A stretch of 64,000 bases of DNA from Heliocidaris erythrogramma (taxonomy: Eukaryota > Echinodermata > Echinoidea > Camarodonta > Echinometridae), in assembly GCA_025617745.1 (NCBI GenBank), contig CM046853.1, positions 33,187,770 through 33,251,769 on the forward strand, written 5' to 3'. Both the position numbers and the translations under genes were made by a program. Within the stretch, counting starts at the first letter, position 1. Every line of letters starts with the position of its first letter. This document shows positions 33,621-44,507 of the stretch, in pieces. The notes below the pieces were generated by a model. The model was not told the DNA's origin, made no database searches, and worked only from the letters and a program-made list of their open reading frames with translations.

Positions 33621-33797
33621 AGCTGTTGAAGAGGAAACAAAATAATAACGCATTCAGAGAGATGGGATATCATAAAAATATAACAGATTTCAGTAGCAAT
33701 AGTAAAAGAGGACAGAACGAATGATAGATGGACAGAACGAATGATAGATGGACAGAGTGAGAGATGGTAAGAGGTAGAGGTAGTTTTCTACACTTAC

Positions 33798-33909
33798 ACA
33801 CATCAGCACATCCATGAACATCCAATGTATAGTACCAAGGTCTTGTAAACTGCTGAACTCTCGATGTCTCTCTACAGGACGCCAACAAGAGTAGAAAATG
33901 CAATAACAT
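33798..33909 (-). CDS. Candidate first coding exon with signal peptide, phase-1 donor
   Basis: From an ATG at 33909 the minus strand encodes MLLHFLLLLASC, a short signal-peptide-like start, then RETSRVQQFTRPWYYTLD and a Cys-containing end. A strong donor (T/GTAAGT) follows at 33798, leaving a phase-1 intron, as is common after signal-peptide exons. No downstream exon was identified. On the opposite strand, 33878-34034 is also open and splice-flanked, so only one of the two is likely real. The protein is unrecognised. Confidence 0.3.
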
Positions 33910-34034
33910 CTGCCCCTATCGCCCGTCAGAAATCATTCTCCACAACAAGGATCCATTGGCAGGCCGTCCCATCCTGCTACGCTAAAATATACCCAAAACA
34001 CGACGATCAGAGCGAAAGAACATCCCGCCAGCAA
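33878..34034 (+). CDS. Alternative candidate internal exon on the plus strand
   Basis: A 157-bp segment preceded by CTCTCTACAG and followed by CAA/GTGAGC has one frame open throughout (TPTRVENAITSAPIARQKSF and onward). It competes with the minus-strand candidate at 33798-33909. The composition is protein-like but no domain was recognised. Confidence 0.22.
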
Positions 34035-34097
34035 GTGAGCGGTGGCAGTGAGACTGTCGGAGCGGAAGACAGGCAGGGAATCTTGTGTGTGTATGTG

Positions 34098-34182
34098 TGT
34101 GTGTGAGCAAGAGAGAGAGTGGGAGAGAGTGAGAGGGAGAGGGAGAGAGAGAGAGGGGGGAGAGAGATAGAGAGAGAAAGTG
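34098..34182. repeat. TG/GA microsatellite
   Basis: A TGTG run followed by GAGA units. Confidence 0.85.
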
Positions 34183-35111
34183 GGAGTTTGCAGTGTATGG
34201 GGCAGCGTGAAAGAGTAGAGTAAATGTACATGGGTATTTAAACCTGCATTAATGCTTGATGTGAGGAGTATCGTTGGTTATTTGGGTCGAGGGCCGGAGT
34301 ATCGTCCTGCACAGGCATGCAGGCGTTTGCACGCATGAAGGTTCGCTATTTGCTTTGCAATCAAATTTTTACACATTATCCTGTGCAATGTATATGCCTG
34401 TTGTGTGTACAAGAGTATAAGGGGCAGAGAAAATTTTACTTTCTTCTTCGTGGGAGCCCTTCTTTAATTTAATATAAAAAGCCTGAGATTCATTTTCAGC
34501 AATTTTATGCATTATTCTGTTGTTGTGTCAGAGCTCTTTGTCAGATTCCCTTATGGCAATTTTTAACGGTTCATTTTGTTTTCTTTTACATGAAGATTAT
34601 CAGAGTTACATGCTCACTGCACACACATATTTTTTTCTTTTTGCAGTTTCTAGAAATAATTGAAATATATTGAATAAGACGTAATTTGTAAAGACGTAAA
34701 TATGTTACACATATTTTGATATTTGATGATTTTTCAATAAATAATTTCCACAATTTGCAACAAAATGAAATAATACTTTGTCTTCTATAAAAATGAATTG
34801 CAATAATTTAAACAGTGATAAAGTATACATGAATCTAAAAAAGTAGATCTATCCCACTTTAAGAAATTATTGGGTCTGTTGATATGACGATACAGGTACA
34901 TATACACGTAACAGAGAGAGAGAGAGAGAGATTGCAAAACCTATATATTAATAAGCAACACCCCGTTTCCTCCCAAATGTCATCTGTACAAAGCTAACAC
35001 TTCAAATACTCTTCTTTATTATTTCATTAAACTCTTTTTCTCTTCATACATACACGTAGTTCTTAGGACAATTTCAACAGAGGAAAAAATACTTTCATCT
35101 TAATTATAGTC
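34183..35111. other. Gene-free stretch
   Basis: No gene recognised. A short GA microsatellite lies at about 34913-34931. Confidence 0.45.
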
Positions 35112-35276
35112 TCAATCATCCTTCCAATGAATAAACCTTCCTTCAAAAGCATTTCCTAAAAGAATCCCATTCCATCCGTGGTATATCATAGCATACTCAT
35201 ATATCTCACATTGGTATAACTCATTCATGAGGTTTTCTAATATAAATTCATTTCCCCGACTGTCTACCCACTGCAT
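35112..35276 (-). CDS. Open frame, possible terminal exon, unrecognised
   Basis: After an acceptor-like CTTATCACAAATGCAG on the minus strand, the frame reads WVDSRGNEFILENLMNELYQ and continues with Cys, aromatic and acidic residues to FIHWKDD and a stop. It has no ATG. The composition is protein-like, but its phase (0) does not fit a direct join to the phase-1 exon at 35946-36111. A decayed relative may lie at 32870-32960. Confidence 0.22.
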   Translation of the reverse strand: MQWVDSRGNEFILENLMNELYQCEIYEYAMIYHGWNGILLGNAFEGRFIHWKDD

Positions 35277-35945
35277 TTGTGATAAGCAGCTTCCCACTAT
35301 ACACCATTCATCACGACGTCTCGGCGCTAGCTCTCCACTCCATTAATTCTTGAAATATCATCATGCATTCTGCATTATTCATAGGAAGTAGGACTTTGTG
35401 CTCGAAACGGGTCAGGCGTGGAGTAAATAAGGGAATTAATAATTGATTGCATAAAGACAGGGAGCATTTATCGCGTAATCCCCAACACTTGATGAATATT
35501 CGGCAGAATTCTGTTCATTTTCTTTTTTCTTCTCGCTTGCGGAATATGCTGCGAAATTCCATTCATTTTTGTCCCCCTTCTATACAGAGAGTACCCGAAA
35601 ATGTGTATTCAGGATCCAAATATACTAGCACCCTGCTCAATAGTCCTATAACAGGTAATGAATGAATGACTTGATTATACAAATTTACAAAATGAATGAA
35701 CGACATGATTATACAAATTTAAGACACGCTTACCCATCCCCTTCCATCCACTGATGCTAAACAATAATAATAAAAAAGACTACCCCTCCTTCCTTTATAT
35801 CCCTACACACCCCCATGTCTCTCTTCATCCCTCCCACCTTTATATCTATGTATGTACCCCCATATCTCTCTATCCCCCCCCCCCAAAAAAAAACACACAC
35901 ACAAACACCAACACTTGTACGTATAGATGCAAATGATAACCTTAC
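35277..35945. other. Gene-free or intronic stretch
   Basis: If the exon at 35946-36111 is real, this would be the start of its first intron. It includes AT-rich homeodomain-like words (for example TTAATAATTGATTG near 35432) and a C run near 35875. Confidence 0.4.
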
Positions 35946-36111
35946 CTTGGAGGTGATATTGACTACACAACAGATGACACAAAGTTAAAACACACAATAC
36001 CCAGGTCTCATTCCCGATTCTAAGCATGCATCCATCCTGGTATATAGAATTCAATCTTTGCCTCGGAGACCCTCGTACGACCCGCTTGCCTTCCACCACT
36101 GCGGTGCTCAT
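35946..36111 (-). CDS. Candidate first coding exon of a secreted or membrane protein
   Basis: The minus strand opens at an ATG (36111) and encodes 55 residues plus one base before a strong donor (CCAAG/GTAAGG). Residues 29 onward read MLRIGNETWVLCVLTLCHLL followed by CSQYHLQ, with the n-, h- and c-regions of a signal peptide. An inner start at Met29 would give a standard leader. The phase-1 boundary right after the leader is typical of extracellular proteins. Upstream on the minus strand is a GA tract (36241-36282), common near promoters. Neither a second exon nor a family could be identified. Confidence 0.4.
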
Positions 36112-36240
36112 TCGTTCGGCGCAAAATCAATCAGGGAGCACTGGGGAGCATATTTTCACGAGAGCCAGGCAAACAGTGGCAACAAGTTCAGCGAGGCCTA
36201 ATGCGCACGATCAATTCAGGCGTGCACCTTTTTTTTTTCC

Positions 36241-36282
36241 CCCATCTCTCTCTCTCTCTCCCTCTCTCTCACTCCTCTCGCT
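36241..36282. repeat. CT microsatellite
   Basis: CT repeats following a poly-T/C run, just upstream (minus-strand sense) of the candidate exon at 35946-36111. Confidence 0.85.
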
Positions 36283-36874
36283 CGTAACATTGCCAGCGTT
36301 TATTCTCCCCTTACGCTTTTGTGTGTTTCGGAGTAACTCGACAAATACCAGCATTTTGTCTGAGCATGAGCTCATGATATTGAATGCTCAATGTCACTGA
36401 TCATATTGCCCTGTGTTTACACTGTGCTATATTTACGTGTGTGTCGAGTGCAGAGATGCCGGATATTGATTGTCGGGGAGGCAGTATTTGTAAAAATGTC
36501 TTCTGACAAGAAATGGGGTTCCTTCAGAGCTAATGATTGCCTTCCTCTGTCTTTTCAAGGAACAGACTCTACCTGCTTCGATTTCTAAGGACAGGGTTTT
36601 CCATGAAGATACCATCACATGGGCTTGTAAACAATATGAACTGCATCTACACACAACAGTTCACCTTCACTTGTAGCCGTGTTAACACTTTTTTTCACAT
36701 GCTGAAGGCAATAACTAGTTAAACTAACGTAGACAGGTTTTTTTTTTCTTTTTACTGTTCTTTATTTTTTCATTTCAAGTATTTTCGAGAAAGAACTATC
36801 CACTCAGGAGGGTTATTATGAATGTTGTGATTATATGTGTTTCATTATAATATTACAACAATATACTGCCACTA
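36283..36874. other. Gene-free stretch
   Basis: Only short overlapping open frames; no supported gene. Confidence 0.4.
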
Positions 36875-37040
36875 TGAGGTGCTATGGTCTAGTGGTTTAG
36901 TCACTGCACTATGGACTGCAAGGTACAGGGTTCAAATCTTTGCCTCAGCGCTACCGCTGGAAAGATATTTACTTATATTCACAACTGAGGTAACAGGTAC
37001 CTGGTGGTATTGGTGGTAGGAAGAAATTTATTAAATGCAA
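36875..37040 (+). mobile_element. tRNA-derived SINE fragment
   Basis: Pol III A-box-like TGGTCTAGTGGTTTAG (about 36885) and B box GGTTCAAATC (36929-36938) have tRNA-like spacing. They are followed by a non-tRNA body with GGTACCTGGTGGTA. The cloverleaf is imperfect, so this is a SINE head and not a functional tRNA gene. The 3' end is approximate. Confidence 0.65.
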
Positions 37041-37368
37041 GATTGCCTTTATCAAGGAAGATTAAAGCCAAGGTTATAATGGTATTCAGCCCTTTAAATT
37101 CCAAGGAAAAAAAACAACTACATGTAATACGACATTGTCTGCAATTGCCTTTGATCTCTGTCTGCATCAACCCAAACTTGAATGAGATCCTCTAAATATG
37201 ATGATGAGATAAACCCTAACGCTGAAAAGCATTTGAGTATCGATCTGCATCAACCCAAAATAGACCGTTTACTATTAAAGTGATTCAAATTTATGGATGT
37301 TTCTTTCCTGGGGACCTAGAAACGAGGTATTCCATTAACCGGTTATTAATGAATGAACTACAATACTT

Positions 37369-37478
37369 GGAATCCAGTTTGCATACATTACTTGTTGCTA
37401 TGTCTGACAAGCCTCTGGCAAGCTTTCAGGTTGTCAAGAACAACCTTTGTTTCAAAAGTATGCATAAAATTTGAATCA
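37369..37478. repeat. 109-bp dispersed repeat, copy 2
   Basis: Near-identical to 27724-27832 in the same orientation, about 9.6 kb away, including the GGTTGTCAAGAACAACC hairpin. Confidence 0.8.
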
Positions 37479-37498
37479 CTTAGGTCTATTGAATCTGT

Positions 37499-37631
37499 GC
37501 AGTTTCATAAAACTTGTTATCGATAACAAGTTGCAATAACTGATATAAGCTACTGAAACCCTTGCATCTGATTGGCTGAGAACAAATTTGTTACAGAACT
37601 TTGTCATTGATAAAAGGTTTTATGAAACAGC
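37499..37631. mobile_element. MITE, shared-core family, arm type C
   Basis: The arms read GTTTCATAAA and TTTATGAAAC. The left arm contains ACTTGTTATCGATAACAAGT, a perfect 20-bp palindrome. The core is on the minus strand (CTGATTGGCTGAGA). Confidence 0.85.
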
Positions 37632-39048
37632 TAGAACACATATCCTCTACATGATGACTACATACATGTAAATCCTATTATTGAAAATTTCTTTAATATT
37701 GAATTAGACTTCTTTTATTCCATTTAATCCCTCTGGGTTCTACATGTATACAAAATTAATGTAATATACATTTGTTTTATTACAAGAGACCAGCGCAATG
37801 TGGATATTACAAATATAATTTGACAAAGTGATAAATTCCTCATTCCCCATTGCCATCATGACCAGAACATATGTATCATCACGATAATATTTCAGAAACC
37901 TCCTAATACCTTTATTCAATGCTCCCTACTAATGACTATCTAATTGCATCAGGAATGCAGGATATCTGTTGTCAATGTACATGTAATAAATTATCCTTGA
38001 TGACTGCTTAATTTGTGAAATGGGCACCCTTTTCTACGAAAATGATTACCAGCAGTTTACAGCTACAAGCGTGATTCAACATTGTCGAGGACGGCGATTA
38101 TGAAACATTGCATATTACATATTGGAGTATTCCCATTAGTAATAATGAAACATTTGCCAATATCCATTAAAATATGTTCATAATCATGATCTCTATTTTG
38201 CTGACCTTCCATTTTTCAGCCAAGAGGGATTCAATACAATTTTTTCCGGCCTTCAGTTACTTAGGAGAGGAGGGGGAACCTGGATGTCAATTCCTACTAT
38301 CATTTTACCATCTTTAGATGGAAACAAAGCTCCCTAGCTGTTTGCTACTCTCAACAAATGATCACTATCCACATCAGTTGCTCTAAGGTTTGAAAAATAA
38401 AAGCCACCTTTATCAATTTAGAGTTGTTAATTTCCCATCGATTGAATCGCGACTGAAAGACTGTGACGTCAGCATCTACGCAAGCGGGGGAACAAGGAAA
38501 AATGATTTTGCCTTCTGGACGTACTCCAAATTACGAAACAGAATATTGTCCCTCGTCAAATTACGTGAAAGGCAGAAGAAATTGCTGATGATTGTATTAC
38601 AAATTACAAGGAAAACTTCTCCAAAAAAAAAAAAAAAATGAAGCTTGGAAAATTAAGAATATTGTTTGTCCAACTTCGTTTTCCTCGACCATTTTAATCA
38701 TCATCCATCTTTATTCATCTGAAAATGATCAAAAACTAATCATATTATCCTGAAGCGGTGGAAGAGAAGAGATCCGGAATGTGATAGTGACATACATCAG
38801 TGATATACACAGCCATTACTGACAGCTAGACATTTAGAACATACTCAGTGTATATATATACTAAAATTTTACTTTTTTGGAATAAAACCTTCACTGATTG
38901 AAAAGGATTCTCCTTTTGTGTCTTAAATGCGAAAATTTGCTTCTTTTGTATTTCTTTGTTTCCTGGCTGCAATTTGCAAACAAATGCCAGATCCACACAT
39001 CACACTTTTTACAACGCTATGTTTTTCTTTTTATATAGGCATGTAATT
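37632..39048. other. AT-rich gene-free stretch
   Basis: No supported gene. An open frame at 38390-38641 ends in a poly-A run and looks accidental. Confidence 0.5.
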
Positions 39049-39720
39049 ACCCACGCCGATAAAATCGGCAGGGTTATGTAAAGGGCTCCGTATGTTTGTT
39101 TGTTTGTTTGTTTGTTTGTTTGTGTGTTTGTTTGTTTGTTTGTTTGTGTACAAGATAACTAGAGAACGGGTGAACGGATTTGCACCAAATTTTCAGGGAA
39201 TGTTCAGATAGTGACAGGAAAGAATCGATTAGATTTTGGTGATGATCGGTTGACCCCTGCAAATTCTGCCTGACCTTGAAGTTTTGACCCAAACTTCAGT
39301 TCGGATAGTGACAGGAAAGAATCGATTAGGAAAAGAATCGATTAGATTTTGGTGATGATCGGTTATAGGAACTTCATTTCGGATAGTTTTTTTTTGTTTT
39401 TAAGAATATTTTATTACTTCCTTTTTAAAAATAACATTTTTCACAATAATCAAGGTAAAATACACAAATATATTCACATGCAGTATCATTGTGCCAAATT
39501 ACATAATAATAATAATAACAATAAGTAACCATAATATTTTACATGCATGCATTAAATAGTAGATTATGCCAAATCTGGAAGTGTTTATTGCGATAAGAAA
39601 AGATAAAAATATAACATATAAAATATAGTGACAGGAAAAAATCGATTAGGGAAAGAATGCAACTACTCGATCTGTAGCGCCGCTAAGGCGTGGGTCTGCC
39701 GCCTTTGACGGCCTTTCTAG
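39049..39720. mobile_element. Helitron/Helentron-like non-autonomous element
   Basis: It starts ACCCACGCCGATAAAATCGG, with an early palindrome (CCGATAAAATCGG). It ends with GCGTGGGT, a small hairpin (GCCG...CGGC) and CTAG before T, as Helitron 3' ends do (CTRR). The start and end share ACCCACGCC/GGCGTGGGT as short inverted ends. It contains a (TTTG)n microsatellite at about 39093-39150 and direct repeats of GTGACAGGAAAGAATCG. No Rep/helicase frame was seen. Confidence 0.5.
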
Positions 39721-39754
39721 TTCACTGTATATATTTTATATACCACATTTTGCC

Positions 39755-39830
39755 CGTTTGGAGCCAGAAGGGCACTATTAAACTCATATACTTTCAAAAC
39801 AAAGTTAACGTCTTTCTGGCTCCAATGGAC
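39755..39830. mobile_element. Hairpin micro-element, GAGCCAGAAGGGC family, copy 2
   Basis: TTGGAGCCAGAAGGGC pairs with the later TTTCTGGCTCCAA; the loop contains CATATACTTT. The stem is less perfect than the copy at 22761. Confidence 0.75.
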
Positions 39831-39921
39831 AATTAACACAATCATGATTTGCATTTGTGGAAAAAAATTGAATAAAATTGGAATGTTATGATTAGGATTA
39901 TATGGTTAGGATTAGTCAAAT

Positions 39922-40092
39922 AAGCTGACCCTGGACGAATCAGAATGGTTGTTTCAAATTTGCTATTGATTGCAAACCTTTATGTTCCAACCAATCAAGA
40001 TCATTATTTCATCCACATCTTGTTAAAAAAAGCTGACCCTAGACCAATCAGAATGGTTGTTTCATATTTGCGTTTGATTGCAAACCTTTATG
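39922..40092. repeat. Direct duplication, 65-bp blocks
   Basis: AAGCTGACCCT, AATCAGAATGGTTGTTTCA and GATTGCAAACCTTTATG occur in the same order at about 39922-39986 and 40030-40092. Confidence 0.85.
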
Positions 40093-40129
40093 CTACGGAG
40101 CCATGGATATCCATCTATATATGTATATA

Positions 40130-40542
40130 CACTATGAGTCAATAAAAAGGAAATCAAGCCCCAATATTTTAAATTAAAAACCGAATGAAATCGCTGAAAT
40201 GCATTCAACTGGTAAGTTGATAATGTATCCTTTAATTTGATTGGCTGCTAACCGAAATGCGATCATTGATGACTGAGCTCTGGCCATTTACAAAAAGCAT
40301 GTCAAAAACGAGTTTGGATTGAATGGTGTTCAGGAGTTACTTTCATTGTTTGTGAGTGCATTCAACTGGAATGGAGACCATTCAACCAACCTTGGGTGTT
40401 CCACCCATTTCATTCTAAAGTGAGGCAGAGTTGTATTTCACTGATCAAGGTGTCACATTGGCGAAACTGTGAGTGTCTTTGATTAAACCTAAGGGTGTTC
40501 GGCGTTGAATTTTGGATTCTCTTTTTTCATTGACTCACTCTG
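40130..40542. mobile_element. Mariner-type MITE with TA target duplication
   Basis: The ends CACTATGAGTCAATAAAAAG and CATTGACTCACTCTG (complementary to CAGAGTGAGTCAATG) form a TIR of about 22 bp with mismatches. TA flanks both ends. The length is 413 bp with no transposase. TA duplication and the GAGTCAAT end fit Tc1/mariner. Confidence 0.7.
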
Positions 40543-40831
40543 TATAAATATATCCCTCTCTAAAAAGTCTTGCATCCAGAGGAAAATGACTGACAGCATT
40601 CAGAGCTTTAATTCCTAATGAAGATACATTCAATGAGCTAAAATCACAACATATGACCATATGATACCAATGTGAATGGTTGGAACCACAGTCATTCAAA
40701 TTACACTGATTGGTATCACATGAACAATTGATAAAGATAACACGTGTGTTATAAAACAGTTTAACATGTTGCATCCATAGTACATACAAAGCATGGAAGT
40801 GTCCAATGAGGTTCGGTGTAAAGTAAATCAT

Positions 40832-40856
40832 GGGGGGGGGGGGGGGGGGGGGGGGG
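40832..40856. repeat. Poly-G tract, about 25 bp
   Basis: Uninterrupted G run; the length is uncertain. Confidence 0.9.
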
Positions 40857-41584
40857 ACATGATTGCACCTTCTATACCTTCTAACATATTACACATACTG
40901 GTATATTGTCAGAGGTATGTCTGTTAGGAATCAGCAACAACTAATATGCTAAATCCAAACACATGCATATAAGATAATCAATTTCGGTTGATGATCAAGC
41001 CTCTACATGTATTTGAACCAGCACCTGTCACTTGATGGGTCTACATACATGTGCATGGTAGAAAGTAGAAACTGCCAAACCTGTTTCAAAAATGGTCTTA
41101 CAGTACGAGACATCTCATACGTGTACATATACATGTACAGGTCCTTGGTTTCAATAAATGTCAGTCTACTACAGACAAAAATGCATATTTCATAAGGAAT
41201 AGATGTGGATGTTATCTTTCAAGCTACAAAATCCGATTATAAAGGCCATTTTAAAAAAAGACTCTTCAGGAACAGTTGGACTTAATAACATTTGACTGCA
41301 TCTAATTAATAAGCTTGGAAAGAAAATTAGTTGGATGTCTTCAAAGATGTATTTAATGAACTGTACATTGTGTAGTTCATCTCACAAATCCAGACATTCA
41401 TTTTGAAAGTGCAAGTGTTATATATATACACATGCATTAAGCGCGAGTATAATTTATAGTACGTCCTGTACTTTTTCCTTTCTGCGATTCTCTCGGCCTA
41501 ACTTGCTGCATCTTGCAAGAAGATTCATGCCTTCTCTATCAACAGTGTCTGCTTATTTCATGCCATCTCATAATTACAATACAA
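40857..41584. other. Gene-free stretch
   Basis: Nothing supported beyond short frames. Confidence 0.45.
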
Positions 41585-41830
41585 CTGCCATGTATGCCTT
41601 CAGTCCACTGAAAGAACCCGATGCCGGCGAGTGAGCGACAGCCTTGCGACGATGGATGATAAATTGCCCTCATCTATATTTCATGCAAATTAAACGAGGC
41701 TGCGACACCACTGGCACGGGGAAAAAAAAGGGGGATGAGAGAGAGTGACAGCGCATTTGGCCAACACAATTAGATTGCATTAAAATTAATGACAAATGAA
41801 TATTAGATACCATCAAGATGATCAGTAGTA
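41585..41830. promoter_or_regulatory. Candidate enhancer-like non-coding block
   Basis: A mixed-composition stretch, unlike the surrounding low-complexity DNA. It holds a perfect octamer ATGCAAAT (41693-41700) next to TAAAC, plus CAATTAG and ATTAATGAC homeodomain-type words. Motif density makes a POU/homeodomain enhancer plausible, but this is inference without conservation data. Confidence 0.25.
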
Positions 41831-42019
41831 TCCTGTTTGAATAAGAAGCACTTTTTTCCTCCTCTTGCCGTTTTAGTCTCGACCATCCTTTTCTGTTATT
41901 TTGATTGGCGGTTTTGTGTCTGATGGTTGTTGCTATTGACATTAATTCAGTGTAAAGTAAGTAAGAATTATTGCCTCTAATTGGGACAGGCTTAATAGGA
42001 GTTTTTCAAGGTATGAAAA

Positions 42020-42358
42020 ATGACAGCGTGGGAACACACTATTACTGTCATTTTGTACTTTGGTATCAGTATCATTTCTCTTGTATATATTGGATCTTGG
42101 AGTTGGCAAACAGAGATGTTCTCACATCGTGAATCAACAGGTCATGTTGAGTCCTGGCACTCTGAGAATTCCATGTTTGATGAAGATAATGATGATGGCT
42201 TCTTGTTTAGCGACGGTATCCGCCTATGCTGGGCGCTCATGGCGCATGCTCTAGAAAGTCTCACAAATTCAACTTCTCAGTCAGTGTTTCAAATTGAGAT
42301 ATTTAATTTTCAATTGTCCTTTGTTTATAGCATTATCATTCCTGAGATAATGTTGTAG
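42020..42358 (+). CDS. Open frame with one hydrophobic segment, unrecognised
   Basis: 112 codons from an ATG in a fair context (AAAAATGACA). Residues 8-27 form a membrane-like segment (VILYFGISIISLVYIG), followed by an acidic stretch (SMFDEDNDDG) and a mixed tail. It could be a first exon of a membrane protein, with a possible donor near GACG/GTATCC, or a chance frame. No family was recognised. Confidence 0.2.
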   Translation: MTAWEHTITVILYFGISIISLVYIGSWSWQTEMFSHRESTGHVESWHSENSMFDEDNDDGFLFSDGIRLCWALMAHALESLTNSTSQSVFQIEIFNFQLSFVYSIIIPEIML

Positions 42359-43959
42359 CTAGGAAAAGGTAAGTCTTTTTTTTTTGCACTAAAACTAACA
42401 TGTTGTCTGCTGTGAGCTAGACCCAGAGGGTATTAACTCTACTCGAAGAACTATTTGTTACTTAAGGCCCTATCCCTCTCATTATAAGCAGACGATATGG
42501 ATATATGGTGGCAAAATTTTTAAGATTTAGCAGAGATCAAGCAGACATACGTCATGAACAATAAATTGTGCATTTCTTTTAATGATATATATTTTAATAT
42601 TGTATATTTTTGTATATTTTTGTACATATTTATCATTGATTTGTATCTTGTATTACTGAATCAATTGTTTTTGTTATTGTTTTATCCTTTTCATTTCTCA
42701 TAAAGATGATTCATAATATTTCAAACAGGTGGGCCTACAGCTCTGCTTTTTAGTCGGCGGTCCTTCCCTTTCAATTTCATGTTATTTATGTATTGTATTG
42801 TGCAATTTGAGCTACAGTGTACATATTAACATGTAAATATGTAAACTGTATTATCATTGTAAATATGAAAGGAATATGAGTCTGGAAACATTTCATAACT
42901 TGTCCAATGGGGCAATTAACAGATTCACCTGCCAATGGGCCAGTCAACAAAACAATTTGCCCCTATTTTATCAGAAGAAACATTTTCTTTGAATCAATTC
43001 AAGTGAGAATACCTTGTGTTTAGAAAAGTGATTAAGCATTAAAGATCTATGAAGCCTGTGTTTGTCAAGGGTTTTTGTACTTTAATGTTGAATGTACACA
43101 TATACATAATTTACTTGTAAAGTTAGTCAGCCTGCCTAATAGGGCGAGTGATATATAAATTCAGTTTTCATCTGTCACTCTTGCTTGTTCAATGACATTA
43201 GGCAAGTAAAGTTTATGCTGGAAATGTTTTAATTCTACCAAATATTAAGAGAGGCCAATAAAGATATTACAAGTCCATGGACCTGCTTTCCTTCACAAAA
43301 AATGACTATTCTACATAAGTTTAAGGGGAACCTGTCCAATTGACGTTAAGACCACTGAATGTTTAATATATAATTGAGGAAAGTTTACGCATGAAAATAT
43401 GAATAAAAGCAAGCGTGAAATGGTATGAAACAGGCCTTGCATGATGTATTTGTTAATCATAGCATTTATTCCTACAAGGAGAGGATTTGGGCTGTCTAAC
43501 ATACATGCTACCCTTGAAAATAGAATGTCTTAAAATAAAACTGAACCTGCAATGATCTATAAACAAAGCACTGTTTCAATCAAGTCCAGACAGCAACTGT
43601 ATTATCATGTGGGTTTATTTTACTTTCCCTAATATCATGAGACATGCAGTTTCAAATTTCATTTTTACAGCGAGCTGACGAGGGCAGCACTAAGAGCTCG
43701 CTCTAAATATGTAAACTTGGTTTGCTTCTAGCAGGTTGACAAACATATAGAAACCCTGAGGAGAGTAGCGGGGGCGAGCTCCAAATTCAACTGCCAGGAA
43801 ACGATTTCAATCCCAACGTGTCTAGCCTATATAGACAAGACCTACAGAAGAAGGAGAAGGTTGGTAATAATCCATCACTCTGCTTCTCCTAATACCCTAG
43901 AGGATGAACCACTCTGTCTATAGAAATAATATAACCTTTCTGTCATATCTGTCACATCT
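42359..43959. other. AT-rich gene-free stretch
   Basis: No supported gene or terminal repeat. It includes TATATTTT-rich sequence near 42590-42620. Confidence 0.5.
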
Positions 43960-44250
43960 CCGTGCTCCCCAAGCCGCTGACGGCGCAGCGACGACTACTC
44001 CTACCGTTCCAGCGTTCCTGCCGTGCAACTCACCGCCGTAATAATAATTGGCCAATCCCCCAACGCCAGCATCGAGCTGTCAGACGCTTCTGTCTCCTCT
44101 CCGACGACCGGGATGTGCATTTAATGAAATTAAAATGACTCTCCTTCATCATTGCCCATCGATCGCATTACCTAAATGTGTATGCCCCTCATCGTCCATT
44201 GTCAATTTCATTACCTACTCTGTTCGGTTAAGACAGCTCCGTGAACATGA
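43960..44250. promoter_or_regulatory. CpG-richer candidate regulatory block
   Basis: GC content rises locally with several CpG words, a GGCCAAT box near 44050, GAGCTGTCAGAC (MEIS-like TGTCA) and TTTAATGAAATTAAAATGAC. Its composition suggests constraint, but no gene start was found. The function is inferred only from composition. Confidence 0.22.
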
Positions 44251-44507
44251 TAGACTATCTTGTCAACACCTCGCTCACTTAGTTTCCCCCACTCAAATTC
44301 TATTTAAGTGCAATGTAAACTTTAGATCAGATGGTAATTTGGAATGCAGCAAACATTGCCAATATGCTAAACTGTAAAACATACTTTACTCTAAGATATA
44401 CAAATGGAGAAACCAGCTCAACAGCGTAAAGTGCATGCATATCAATGATCTTCCATTTGTATTTCAAGAACCGTGAAGCGTGATTAAAAGTGATACTAAA
44501 GTTCAAA

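Noticed and set aside
33196-33653. Long Ser/Leu-rich open frames over GA/CT tracts, here and near 25.1, 31.1, 59.9 and 60.7 kb
   Set aside because: They are translations of microsatellites that stay open because GA/CT repeats lack stops.
36875-37040. tRNA gene
   Set aside because: A and B boxes are present, but the cloverleaf pairing is poor and a non-tRNA body follows, so a SINE head is more likely. The same applies to 55085-55150.
38390-38641. Open frame of 83 codons ending in poly-Lys
   Set aside because: The end is a genomic poly-A run, with no splice sites or recognisable domain; it is probably accidental.
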